DNA from: DTU015 sp964406505
GTDB lineage: Bacteria; Bacillota; Sulfobacillia; Fermentithermobacillales; Fermentithermobacillaceae
Assembly (NCBI GenBank): GCA_964406505.1
Contig: CAYORX010000012.1
Coordinates: forward strand, 1-53,506
Direction: 5' to 3'
Length of the DNA stretch: 53,506 bases
Shown here: positions 33,508-42,293 of the stretch, piece after piece
How the letters are laid out: every line of letters begins with the position of its first letter
Position numbering within the stretch: position 1 is the first letter of the stretch
Notes under the pieces: generated by a model
Databases searched by the model: none
Seen by the model: only the letters and a program-made list of their open reading frames with translations
What the model was told of the DNA's origin: nothing
Position numbers and translations under genes: made by a program

Positions 33508-34323
33508 TTGACTAGAAAGATTTATACAGTAACTTTTATTTTGGCTGCATTAATAATATTAAACATGGTAGGTATCAGCGGATGTACTAAACCAGAAGTT
33601 TCTTCCGAGATCCTTACTATAGGAGCTACGGAGGTGCCCCACGCAGAGATATTGGAATTTGCTAAACCGCTATTGGAAGAGGAAGGGATTGACCTCAAAA
33701 TAATAGCGTTTTCAGATTACGTTCAACCAAATTTGCAGCTTGCTGACAAACAGTTAGATGCTAACTATTTTCAACATATTCCTTATTTGGAAGATATGGC
33801 AGAACAAAAACAACTTGACCTTGCATGGGTGGCTAAAATCCACATCGAACCGATAGGCGCTTATTCGGAAAAAATTGACTCCTTGTCGGAACTTAAAGAC
33901 GGGGGCAATGTGGGTATCCCAAATGATGAAACAAACGGTGGCAGGGCTTTATTGCTTCTCGAGAAAGCTGGATTAATATCGTTGGATGAAGAGGCGGGAC
34001 TTTCGGCAACTATCCATCACATTACAGAAAATCCTAAACAGTTACAATTTCATGAACTTGATGCAGCAATGTTGCCTAGATCTTTGCCTGACCTTGATAT
34101 TGCTGTAATCAATGGGAATTTTGCGCTACAAGCAGGGTTGTCGCCGACCGAAGATTCTTTGATTTTGGAAAGTGGGGATTCCCCCTACGCAAATGTGGTG
34201 GTTGTACGAAGCGAAGATAAAGATAATCCCAATATCAACAAACTTATTGAAGTCTTGACAAGTTCTGAGGTCAAACAATTTATAGAAGAAACTTACGGTG
34301 GTGGAGTTATTCCCGTGTTTTGA
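33508..34323 (+). CDS. metQ: Methionine-binding lipoprotein MetQ
   Basis: About 271 residues. The signal peptide has lipobox VGISGC near residue 28. The NlpA/MetQ domain has LTIGATEVPHAEILEFAKP, LQLADKQLDANYFQHIPYLE, IPNDETNGGRALLLLEKAGLI (in parts), then AVINGNFALQAGL and GGGVIPVF. It captures methionine outside the membrane. The frame opens at ATG 33433, but TTG 33508 follows CGGAGGTG and gives a proper signal peptide. Last gene of the operon; a terminator follows. Confidence 0.94.
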   Translation: MTRKIYTVTFILAALIILNMVGISGCTKPEVSSEILTIGATEVPHAEILEFAKPLLEEEGIDLKIIAFSDYVQPNLQLADKQLDANYFQHIPYLEDMAEQKQLDLAWVAKIHIEPIGAYSEKIDSLSELKDGGNVGIPNDETNGGRALLLLEKAGLISLDEEAGLSATIHHITENPKQLQFHELDAAMLPRSLPDLDIAVINGNFALQAGLSPTEDSLILESGDSPYANVVVVRSEDKDNPNINKLIEVLTSSEVKQFIEETYGGGVIPVF

Positions 34324-34384
34324 CATACTTGGGATAACTGAACAGACCGATTCCGAATTATATTATGATGCAAGCAAAACTTCG

Positions 34385-34416
34385 GCAGGCCGAGATTTAT
34401 TCCGGCCTGCTTTCTC
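34385..34416 (+). terminator. Terminator after metNIQ
   Basis: GCAGGCC (34385-34391) pairs with GGCCTGC (34404-34410), followed by TTTCTC. No T-box or other leader is visible in the remaining gap up to proS. Confidence 0.75.
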
Positions 34417-34579
34417 AAATTTTAGCAGGTACCATATTGGTGTAGGACTATCTTAGTTTGATTGATGTTTGCCCTTACATATTTTCAAAGATATAATTTT
34501 CTTAATTAGACACAGCTAAACTGGGACTATGTGAGTGTTTTAAAAGAACGTAGTTTCCGGTACTGGAGGTACATATTCC

Positions 34580-36319
34580 ATGCGTTTAAGCAAATCTTTC
34601 GGAAAAACGTTGCGGGAGCAACCCGCTGAAGTAGAAATGGCATCACATTCCCTTTCCTTAAGGGCTGGGCTTATTTCAAGGCTCGCTTCGGGTATTTACA
34701 GTTATTTACCCTTTGCTTGGAAAAGCGTTCGAAAAATCGAAGCAATATTACGAAAAGAGATTGAGGCAGTTGGCGGCCAAGAATTAAATATGCCGGTTGT
34801 CAATCCGGGAGACATCTGGAAAGAATCTGGCCGGTGGGATGAAATAGGTCCTGAAATGGCAAGATTTAAAGACAGATCCGGAAGGGATATGTGTTTGGCA
34901 ATGACCCATGAGGAGCCAGTAACCGATCTTGCACGACGTTTTATAGATTCTTATAAACAACTTCCTTGTGTGGTATACCATATACAAACTAAATTTCGAG
35001 ATGAACCAAGATCTAGAGGTGGACTAGTACGGGTGAGAGAATTCATAATGAAAGATGCGTACAGTTTTCACGCGGATCAGAGTGATTTAAACGAGTATTA
35101 CCCGAAGATGTGTCGTGTTTATGAAAAGGTTTGCAGTCAATGCGGGGTTCCTGTAGCGAAAGTTCTTTCGGATGTTGGCATGATGGGTGGAAGCATGGCA
35201 CACGAATTTATGTATATAACAAACGCTGGTGAGGATACTTTGATAACTTGTTCAGAATGTGGATACGCCGCAAATCGTGAAGTTGCGGTGTTTAATAAAG
35301 ATGCTGAAAATAAACTTGAATCAGACAATCCTACTATTTTAAGCTTAACCAAGGTGCATACTCCGGGGAAAGATACCATTTCATCTGTAACGGAGTATTT
35401 AGGGATTAATGCTACTTTAAGCATTAAAACCATGGCTTATTTTACGCAAGATAGCGAGCAAGCAGTTATTGTTTTAATTAGGGGTGATCTTGACATAAAC
35501 GAGCGCAAATTGGCAAATTTCCTGCACACTCCTGAGGTTAGGTTAGCTTCCCCCGAAGAATTGGAATCACTAGGCTTAGTGCAAGGATTCATGTCTCCCA
35601 TAGGCATCGAAGGGATAAAAGTAGTGGCTGATGATAGTATTGTGCTAGACCATTCCTATATAGCTGGTGCTAATCAACAGGATTACCATTTCATAAATGT
35701 AATTCCTAGTAGAGACTTTTCGATTTGTTCGATTTTAGATATCGCCGAGGCACGCGAGGGAGATCGTTGTGTTCATTGCAATGCTCCTCTTATTGAGGCT
35801 AGGGGTATTGAAATAGGTAACACGTTTATGCTAGGAGTAAGATATTCGAAAGCGATGAAAGCGAACTTTCAAGATAAGTGTGGCGGTCTTAAACCATTGG
35901 TAATGGGTTGCTACGGAATGGGAGTTGGACGGCTTTTAGCTTGTGTGCTTGAAGAAAACCGTGATGAAAAAGGAATAGTTTGGCCGATAACTGTGGCGCC
36001 CTATCACATTCATCTCGTAAGTTTAGGCTCTGATGATCAAGTTCAAGAAATATCTGAAAAGACATACACTCGACTTAAAAGAAACGGATTTGAGATATTG
36101 TATGATGATAGAGACGAGTCGGCCGGAGTTAAGTTTAATGATGCTGATCTACTAGGAATGCCTATCCGGGTGACAATATCAAATCGAAGTCTCAAAGCAG
36201 GCGGCGCTGAGGTAAAACTTAGAAGAGAAAACAATGCTGTTGTTGTGCCCCTAAAGAATTTGGAAGATAAACTAGCAGAACTTAAAACACGAGAATTCTC
36301 TCTTTTCGATTCTGAATAA
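34580..36319 (+). CDS. proS: Prolyl-tRNA synthetase
   Basis: The protein has 579 residues. Class II motifs are present: motif 2 FRDEPRSRGGLVRVREFIMKDAYSFH (in parts FRDEPRSRGGLVRVREF and IMKDAYSFH) and motif 3 GMGVGRLLACVLEE. Between them an insertion of about 180 residues is the editing (INS) domain of bacterial-type ProS. The C-terminal anticodon domain begins at HIHLVSLGSDD. ATG after GGAGGTACATATTCC (12 bases). The next gene, alaS, is 50 bases away on the same strand. Confidence 0.97.
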   Translation: MRLSKSFGKTLREQPAEVEMASHSLSLRAGLISRLASGIYSYLPFAWKSVRKIEAILRKEIEAVGGQELNMPVVNPGDIWKESGRWDEIGPEMARFKDRSGRDMCLAMTHEEPVTDLARRFIDSYKQLPCVVYHIQTKFRDEPRSRGGLVRVREFIMKDAYSFHADQSDLNEYYPKMCRVYEKVCSQCGVPVAKVLSDVGMMGGSMAHEFMYITNAGEDTLITCSECGYAANREVAVFNKDAENKLESDNPTILSLTKVHTPGKDTISSVTEYLGINATLSIKTMAYFTQDSEQAVIVLIRGDLDINERKLANFLHTPEVRLASPEELESLGLVQGFMSPIGIEGIKVVADDSIVLDHSYIAGANQQDYHFINVIPSRDFSICSILDIAEAREGDRCVHCNAPLIEARGIEIGNTFMLGVRYSKAMKANFQDKCGGLKPLVMGCYGMGVGRLLACVLEENRDEKGIVWPITVAPYHIHLVSLGSDDQVQEISEKTYTRLKRNGFEILYDDRDESAGVKFNDADLLGMPIRVTISNRSLKAGGAEVKLRRENNAVVVPLKNLEDKLAELKTREFSLFDSE

Positions 36320-36369
36320 ATTTTGATAAGTGTTTATGTTGATGATGCAACTATGAGGAGGATCATTTC

Positions 36370-39054
36370 ATGGAGAAGCTTGGAAAATATTTTCAAGCGG
36401 CTGAAATTCGTAAGCTGTTTTTAGAATACTTTGAAGGCTTAGGGCACGAGATCGTTAGCAGTTCCTCTTTGATACCTCACGGCGATCCTACGCTTTTATT
36501 TACAAATGCGGGAATGGTACAGTTTAAAGAGGTGTTTTTGGGTCTTGAAAAAAGAAACTACTCAAGGGCAGTTACTTCGCAAAAATGCGTTAGGGCGGGA
36601 GGTAAACATAACGATCTTGATAATGTAGGCTTCACTGGGCGTCATCATACATTTTTTGAAATGCTTGGGAACTTTTCATTCGGAGATTATTTTAAACAAG
36701 ATGCTATTGAATATGCTTGGGATTTTCTTAAAGATGTTTTGCAATTGCCGAAGAGCCGTTTATGGATAACGGTATTTAAAGAAGACGATGAAGCAGCAAA
36801 TTTGTGGAGGAAGATTTCAGGAATTCCTCAGTCAAGAATAATTAAAATGGATGAAAAGGATAATTTTTGGGCAATGGGCGATATCGGGCCATGTGGTCCT
36901 TGCTCTGAAATCATTATCGATCGCGGAGAGGCTGCGAGTTGTGGTTCTGACTGCGTTTTAGGTAAATGCGATTGTGATAGGTGGCTTGAAATTTGGAACC
37001 TTGTGTTTATGCAATATTTGCGCGATGAACAAGGTTGTCTGCTTGCTTTGCCTAAACCTAGCATAGATACGGGTATGGGGTTAGAGAGAATTGCATCTGT
37101 ACTCCAAGGTGTGAGTACAAACTTTGGCATCGATCTTTTTGTACCAATCATTGAAAAAGTCGGCTACATTACGAAAAGAAAAATAAAGGAACAAAATGAC
37201 GTGTTTGCGTCTAGAGTTATAGCAGATCATATGAGAGCATGTACCTTTTTGGTAGGAGATGGAGTACATCCCTCGAACGAAGGCCGAGGGTATGTAATGA
37301 GGCGTATCATCCGTCGAGCTATAAGGTTTGGAAGGATGCTTGGCATTAAACGTCCATTTTTAGCCCGGTTGGTGCCAACGGTAGTTGATACAATGAAAGA
37401 CGGTTACCCAGAATTATTGCATAAAACAACCTTTATACAAGAGATAGTTGAAAAAGAAGAATTATCTTTTCTTAAAACGCTTGAGGATGGCCAATCTCGT
37501 GCAGTTCAAATGATCGATGCCGTTAAACGCAAAGGCAGTAACATTTTATCTGGCAAAGATGCATTTTTACTGTACGATACCTTTGGATTTCCTATAGATT
37601 TGACAAAAGATATAGCGCGAGAGCAAGGCATTAAAGTGAATGAAAAAGAGTTCGGTTTTGCGCTTGAAGAACAAAGGCAAAGAAGTCGAAAAGCGCGTAA
37701 AATTATGATGGGTGACGAATTGGAAATATGTGGGCTCATAAACGAAGTAGAACCGACTATATTTTCAGGATATAAAGCTTTGGAAAATGTAGCTGAAGTG
37801 GTAGCTATTATCTCCGGTGAATCTAGAGAAACCGAAGTTGAGCCAGGCTCACATGCTATTATAGCACTAAACAAGACGCCGTTTTACGCAACAAGCGGCG
37901 GACAAGAAAATGATAAGGGAATTCTTTTGAGTTCTGATGGGCGTGAAATTTTAGGTCGGATTACGCAAGTATCAAAAACCCAGCATGGGGTGATCCTTCA
38001 TTCTTTTGAAGCATCGCCGGGAAGTTCGGGTATTGTAATCGGGCAGTCACTCTTGGCAAGGGTTGATTCTGATCGACGAGATGGCCTTACGAAACACCAC
38101 ACGGCTACTCATTTATTACATGCGGCGTTGAAAACCATATTAGGAGATGCCGTTCAACAGGCTGGATCCCTTGTTGAGCAGCATTATCTTAGATTCGATT
38201 TTAATTACGGTGAGGGCTTGTCGGCAAATGAGATCAAAGATGTTCAAGTATTGGTAAACCAAATGATTATGCAAGATTTACCGGTGATCCCTTACGAAAC
38301 CACGCTTGAAAATGCCCGACGCAAAGGGGCGATTGCCTTATTTGATGAAAGATACGGTGATGTTGTAAGAGTGGTGGAAATACCTGGGGTTTCATCTGAA
38401 TTGTGTGGGGGAACTCACGTGTCCCGCACCGGCCAAATAGGAAGTTTCATTATTGAAAGCGAATCTTCAGTAGCTGCAGGTATCCGCCGAATAGAAGCTA
38501 TCACGGGTTTCAGTGCGATCGATAAAATCTTCGAAACGATGCAAAATTTGAAACACATCACCAATAGTTTGGGTAGTACTGAAAGTGATGCATTGAAAAA
38601 GATATCAGAACTTCAAAACAGGATCAAAATTTTAGAAAGGGAAATTGGAATTCTTAAAGGTGAGAAAAATCAAAGTCTGGCTATGAAAATTATGATGGAC
38701 GAATCAGCAGTTGTACAAGTAGGTAATAACAAGATCGTTGCTTCACGCCAAGATGATATGAGTGTAGATGAACTTCGTAATCTTGGCGATCTTCTTAAGG
38801 GCCATGGAGCCTCTGTTGTCATTTTAGGATCGGGCAAAGGCCCCAGGGGATATTTAGCGGTTATGGTTAACCAAGACAAAGCTTTGTCTGTTGATGCTGT
38901 AGTTATAGCTAGAAAAGGTGCACAGCTTCTCGATGGTTCAGGAGGAGGCAGGAAATATTTTGCTCAGGCTGGGGGTAAAAATTATTTACAAATCGATAAA
39001 GCTTTAGAAACAGCAGTATCTGAAGCTAGGCGAGCACTGAGTCTTGGTAGCTAA
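36370..39054 (+). CDS. alaS: Alanyl-tRNA synthetase
   Basis: The protein has 894 residues, the normal length. The catalytic domain starts with IRKLFLEYFEGLGHEIVSSSSLIPHGDPTLLFTNAGM (in parts IRKLFLEYFEGLGHE and GDPTLLFTNAGM). The editing domain has HHTATHLLHAALK and CGGTHVSRTGQ (zinc ligands). The C-Ala domain ends with DGSGGGRKYFAQAGG. A CGSDC...CDCDRW Cys cluster lies near residue 200, extra metal-binding Cys seen in some clostridial AlaS. ATG after GAGGAGG. First gene of the alaS-ireB block. Confidence 0.97.
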   Translation: MEKLGKYFQAAEIRKLFLEYFEGLGHEIVSSSSLIPHGDPTLLFTNAGMVQFKEVFLGLEKRNYSRAVTSQKCVRAGGKHNDLDNVGFTGRHHTFFEMLGNFSFGDYFKQDAIEYAWDFLKDVLQLPKSRLWITVFKEDDEAANLWRKISGIPQSRIIKMDEKDNFWAMGDIGPCGPCSEIIIDRGEAASCGSDCVLGKCDCDRWLEIWNLVFMQYLRDEQGCLLALPKPSIDTGMGLERIASVLQGVSTNFGIDLFVPIIEKVGYITKRKIKEQNDVFASRVIADHMRACTFLVGDGVHPSNEGRGYVMRRIIRRAIRFGRMLGIKRPFLARLVPTVVDTMKDGYPELLHKTTFIQEIVEKEELSFLKTLEDGQSRAVQMIDAVKRKGSNILSGKDAFLLYDTFGFPIDLTKDIAREQGIKVNEKEFGFALEEQRQRSRKARKIMMGDELEICGLINEVEPTIFSGYKALENVAEVVAIISGESRETEVEPGSHAIIALNKTPFYATSGGQENDKGILLSSDGREILGRITQVSKTQHGVILHSFEASPGSSGIVIGQSLLARVDSDRRDGLTKHHTATHLLHAALKTILGDAVQQAGSLVEQHYLRFDFNYGEGLSANEIKDVQVLVNQMIMQDLPVIPYETTLENARRKGAIALFDERYGDVVRVVEIPGVSSELCGGTHVSRTGQIGSFIIESESSVAAGIRRIEAITGFSAIDKIFETMQNLKHITNSLGSTESDALKKISELQNRIKILEREIGILKGEKNQSLAMKIMMDESAVVQVGNNKIVASRQDDMSVDELRNLGDLLKGHGASVVILGSGKGPRGYLAVMVNQDKALSVDAVVIARKGAQLLDGSGGGRKYFAQAGGKNYLQIDKALETAVSEARRALSLGS

Positions 39055-39121
39055 ATTCGTGTATTTAAAAGGATATATCACCTGGAAGGAGAATCTATTT
39101 AACTGATTGGAGGATTTGGTT

Positions 39122-39379
39122 ATGAATGAATTTGAAAAAACCAGATTTTTTAAGGTTAAGGCCGAAAAAGAAAATAAGACACGACAAATAATATTGAGCG
39201 TTTACAGCGCGCTTAAACAAAAGGGGCACAACCCGGTAAGTCAAATCGCTGGCTATCTATTATCTGGAGATCCTACATATATTACTAGTTATGATAATGC
39301 TCGCAGTTTAGTAAGAAAAGTTGAGCGCGATGAGATCTTGGAGGAATTAATTCGTGTCTATGTAGGGCGATATGATTAA
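39122..39379 (+). CDS. ireB: IreB family regulatory phosphoprotein (UPF0297)
   Basis: The protein has 85 residues. The family signature is FFKVKAEKENKTRQIILSVYSALKQKGHNPVSQIAGYLLSGDPTYITSYDNAR (in parts FFKVKAEKENKTRQ, ALKQKGHNPVSQIAGYLLSG and DPTYITSYDNAR), then LVRKVERDEILEELI. In Enterococcus it is a substrate of the Ser/Thr kinase IreK that tunes cephalosporin tolerance. ATG 39122 after TTGGAGG; an upstream TTG at 39107 overlaps that site. It normally sits between alaS and ruvX, and here the rhomboid and FBPase genes follow instead. Confidence 0.95.
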   Translation: MNEFEKTRFFKVKAEKENKTRQIILSVYSALKQKGHNPVSQIAGYLLSGDPTYITSYDNARSLVRKVERDEILEELIRVYVGRYD

Positions 39380-39439
39380 AGGTAATTAATAAATTTGTAT
39401 ATAAATGATCAGTAATTGTCTTATGGGAAGGAATTTTAC

Positions 39440-40120
39440 ATGATACCCATTAGGGATACCCAGAGAGCACATAGACCACCGATAGCCAATTGGGCAATAA
39501 TAGTGGTCAATATTTTTGTTTTTGGGTTCCAACTTACGCTTTCAGAAAGTGCATTGCAATCCTTTATAATTCAATGGGGCATTATTCCAGGAGTAATAAC
39601 CAATCCCGGTAAATATCCGACCTCTATTTTGGCCCAAACTTCGGGCCCAGTTGGTATCGTTACATCGCTTTTCATCCATGTTGGCTGGGTTCACTTAATT
39701 GGAAACATGCTTTATCTTTTTATTTTTGGAGACAATGTTGAAGATATTTTAGGGCATGGCAAATACGTGCTGTTTTATTTATCTTGTGGTATCGCCGCAT
39801 CTTTTGCACATGTCATATCTAATCCAACTTCGCATATTCCTACTGTAGGTGCTAGCGGTGCAGTTGCTGGTGTGTTAGGGGCGTATTTTGTTAATTTTCC
39901 ACGCTCTAGAGTTCTTGCATTAATCCCAATAGGGGTCTTTTTACCTGTGGTTGAAGTTCCATCAATCATATTCCTTTTTCTTTGGTTTGTTACTAATCTT
40001 TTATCCGGTATGGCTTCTTTAGGGGTGCAGGCCCAAGGAGGCGTAGCTTGGTGGGCTCATATTGGCGGGTTCGTAGTTGGAATGATGCTTTCTGTTTTTT
40101 GGCGGCGAACGCGTAGGTGA
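39440..40120 (+). CDS. Rhomboid family intramembrane serine protease
   Basis: The protein has 226 residues and about six membrane helices. The catalytic dyad is visible: GASGAVAGVLGAYF (Ser about residue 139) and WWAHIGGFVVGM (His about residue 207). The upstream loop HVGWVHLIGNMLYLFIFGDNVED is the conserved helix 1-2 region (H, N in helix 2). ATG 39440 after GGGAAGG; the frame opens at TTG 39416 without a ribosome site. It is inserted between ireB and ruvX. Confidence 0.92.
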   Translation: MIPIRDTQRAHRPPIANWAIIVVNIFVFGFQLTLSESALQSFIIQWGIIPGVITNPGKYPTSILAQTSGPVGIVTSLFIHVGWVHLIGNMLYLFIFGDNVEDILGHGKYVLFYLSCGIAASFAHVISNPTSHIPTVGASGAVAGVLGAYFVNFPRSRVLALIPIGVFLPVVEVPSIIFLFLWFVTNLLSGMASLGVQAQGGVAWWAHIGGFVVGMMLSVFWRRTRR

Positions 40121-40182
40121 GGCACGACAATTTGGTTGGTGTTCTCACTCAATGATTATAATGACACTTAAATAATCAAGGA

Positions 40183-40233
40183 GGAATAAACGTATCGAAA
40201 GTCAAATTAACAATAGTGTGTTTCATTATTTAG
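40183..40233 (+). pseudogene. Relic of a second FBPase-like gene start
   Basis: An ideal Shine-Dalgarno (AAGGAGG, ending near 40184) is followed by a frame reading V-SKVKLTIVCFII-stop, where the first codon at 40192 is GTA rather than a start. The intact FBPase begins MSKITLSVIKADVGG, so the first residues look related (SK[VI]xL[TS][IV]). The short frame ends at TAG 40231-40233, 15 bases before the true gene. It may be a leftover 5' end after gene replacement or duplication; chance similarity is possible because it is only about eight residues. Confidence 0.35.
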
Positions 40234-40248
40234 TCGGAGGGATTCTAA

Positions 40249-41343
40249 TTGTCTAAAATAACGCTTTCTGTAATTAAAGCAGATGTTGGCGGCTTTGTCG
40301 GACACTCGTGTGTTCACCCAGAACTTTTAGCTACTGCCGATGAATATCTGGAGGATAAGGGAAGGAACTTGCTTGCTGACTATTATGTCACTAACGTAGG
40401 CGATGATTTGCAGTTAATCATGACTCATAAACAAGGAGTTGACAGCGAAGAGATTCATGAGTTAGCGTGGAATACTTTTATGCAAGCTACTATAACTGCC
40501 CGAAAACTTAAGCTTTATGGTGCAGGGCAAGATTTATTAGCCGATTCTTTTTCAGGAAACCTTAAAGGAATGGGTCCTGGTGTAGCCGAGATGGAATTTG
40601 TAGAAAGGCGCTCGGAACCTATTATAATTTTTATGGCCGATAAGACTGATCCCGGAGCATGGAACTTGCCCCTTTATAAAATTTTCGCAGACCCATTTAA
40701 CACGGCCGGGTTAATAATCGATCCAAACATGCACAAAGGATTTGACTTCGAAGTACATGATCTTATTGAAAACAAAAAAATTGTTTTTCACTGTCCTGAA
40801 GAACTTTACGATTTGCTGGTGTTTATAGGTGCAACCGGGCGTTATTGTATAAAATCGATTTACTCTAGAACGCTAAATGAAATAGCAGCCACTTCTTCTA
40901 CCGAACGACTTAATCTTATGGCAGGCCGATATGTAGGGAAAGACGATCCCGTCTGTATCGTAAGATGTCAGAGCGGAATGCCTGCAGTAGGCGAGGTTTT
41001 AGAACCATTCGCACGACCGCACTTAGTATCAGGTTGGATGCGCGGCTCACATTGCGGTCCACTAATGCCTTGTAGTCAAGAAACCAGCACCCCAACTAGG
41101 TTTGACGGTCCGCCCAGAGTTATAGGACTAGGGTTCCAGTTATCTAATGGTGAGTTAATAGGGCCCCAGGACTTTTTCGCTGATCCAGCCTATGATGAAG
41201 CAAGACGATTAGCTAGTAATGTTGCGGATTATTTGCGTGCACACGGCCCTTTTGAGCCCCATAGGTTAGGACTTGATGATCTTGAGTACACCACTATGCC
41301 CGAAGTTATGAAGAAACTTTCGGGCAGATTTGAATCTTTGTAA
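40249..41343 (+). CDS. Class V (archaeal-type) fructose-1,6-bisphosphate aldolase/phosphatase
   Basis: The protein has 364 residues. The family N-terminus MSKITLSVIKADVGGFVGH leads into many acidic metal-binding residues (VGDDLQLIMTH, MADKTDPGAWNLPL). Further conserved features are GMGPGVAEMEF, FADPFNTAGLI, SRTLNEIAATSSTERL and the C-terminal RFDGPPRVIGLGFQL and GPQDFFADPAYDEAR. Members are bifunctional, condensing triose phosphates and dephosphorylating the product, and point to gluconeogenesis. The family is common in archaea and some anaerobic or thermophilic bacteria. TTG start after CGGAGGG. Not previously part of the alaS-mltG cluster in related bacteria, as far as I know. Confidence 0.95.
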   Translation: MSKITLSVIKADVGGFVGHSCVHPELLATADEYLEDKGRNLLADYYVTNVGDDLQLIMTHKQGVDSEEIHELAWNTFMQATITARKLKLYGAGQDLLADSFSGNLKGMGPGVAEMEFVERRSEPIIIFMADKTDPGAWNLPLYKIFADPFNTAGLIIDPNMHKGFDFEVHDLIENKKIVFHCPEELYDLLVFIGATGRYCIKSIYSRTLNEIAATSSTERLNLMAGRYVGKDDPVCIVRCQSGMPAVGEVLEPFARPHLVSGWMRGSHCGPLMPCSQETSTPTRFDGPPRVIGLGFQLSNGELIGPQDFFADPAYDEARRLASNVADYLRAHGPFEPHRLGLDDLEYTTMPEVMKKLSGRFESL

Positions 41344-41365
41344 TAGATAATATGTTGAGTATAAC

Positions 41366-41395
41366 GCGGGAACTCTTGTGATGAGGGGTTCCCGC
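41366..41395 (+). terminator. Terminator after FBPase
   Basis: GCGGGAAC (41366-41373) pairs with GTTCCCGC (41388-41395), followed by CAATTTTAT. The T-tract is imperfect. Confidence 0.65.
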
Positions 41396-41456
41396 CAATT
41401 TTATAACAGATGTTTTTATTTTGGGTTGATGTATCAAACGGCGGTGAGTAGTTGTC

Positions 41457-41909
41457 GTGCTAAAGGACAAAAACATATATGAACGGCGCTTAATTGGCAT
41501 AGATCTTGGGCTTAAACGTGTCGGGTTGTCAATTAGCGATGAATTGGGTAGTTTTGCCCATCCGCTTGCAACTATAAATTATAAAAATTGGCGCCAAGTT
41601 ATAAGTGAGATTCTCACATTTGCTGCAGCACATAAAGTAGCAGGATTTGTAATTGGGCTTCCCAAGAACATGAATGGAACTTTAGGCGAATCAGCGAGAA
41701 GATCTATGCGATTTGCGCGAAGACTCCAAACTAGGAGCAATTTGCCAGTAATTCTTTGGGACGAAAGGTTGACCACTTCACAGGCGGAGCGCCAGATGAT
41801 AACCTTAGGAATGTCGAGAAAAAAACGCAAATTATCTATCGATGAAACAGCTTCCGTGTTGATTTTAGAGAATTATCTGCGAAGTATATCAAAACCGTCC
41901 GTTGAGTAG
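41457..41909 (+). CDS. ruvX: Holliday junction resolvase-like protein RuvX/YqgF
   Basis: The protein has 150 residues: RLIGIDLGLKRVGLSISDE (RNase H-like Asp), FVIGLPKNMNGTLGESARR, ILWDERLTTSQAERQM (D-E-R-L-T) and SIDETASVLILENYL. This is the full YqgF pattern, involved in 16S rRNA processing and DNA repair. GTG start after GGCGGTGAG. It restores the usual order ruvX-DUF1292-mltG after the insertion. Confidence 0.93.
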   Translation: MLKDKNIYERRLIGIDLGLKRVGLSISDELGSFAHPLATINYKNWRQVISEILTFAAAHKVAGFVIGLPKNMNGTLGESARRSMRFARRLQTRSNLPVILWDERLTTSQAERQMITLGMSRKKRKLSIDETASVLILENYLRSISKPSVE

Positions 41910-41924
41910 AAAGGCAGTGAAAGC

Positions 41925-42239
41925 ATGAGTTCGGAAAACGAGCACACCGATAAAAATGAAGAATCAATTTATGATGATACAATTATTTTAGGTGACGATG
42001 AAGGAAATGAAAGAGAATTTAGGATTCTTAGGAACGATTTGTTTGTGCAGGAAAAGCAATACGTGGTTTTATTGTCCGTAGAAACTGAAGATTGTAATGA
42101 GTCTGAAATAGTGATTTTGCGCGTTGACGGATTAGAACAGGATGAGGTTACATTGTCAACTATTGATGATGAAGATGAATGGAACGAAGTAATTAATGTG
42201 TTCGAGGAGATGGATATGGATGATGTTTTTGAAGAGTAA
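41925..42239 (+). CDS. DUF1292 protein (YrzB-like)
   Basis: The protein has 104 residues and is very acidic. The core is IILGDDEGNEREFRILRNDLFVQEKQYVVLLSVE (in parts IILGDDEGNEREFRI and EKQYVVLLSVE), typical of DUF1292 next to ruvX in Bacillota. The function is unknown. ATG after AAGGCAG; 15 bases after ruvX. Confidence 0.85.
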   Translation: MSSENEHTDKNEESIYDDTIILGDDEGNEREFRILRNDLFVQEKQYVVLLSVETEDCNESEIVILRVDGLEQDEVTLSTIDDEDEWNEVINVFEEMDMDDVFEE

Positions 42240-42293
42240 CTCGACAGGTTTGGAAATCAGACTTCATTCGACTACTGCGAATTATGCAGGAGT

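Noticed and set aside
34417..34579. T-box leader before proS
   Set aside because: No specifier loop, AGGGTGG-like T-box bulge sequence or terminator/antiterminator pair could be found.
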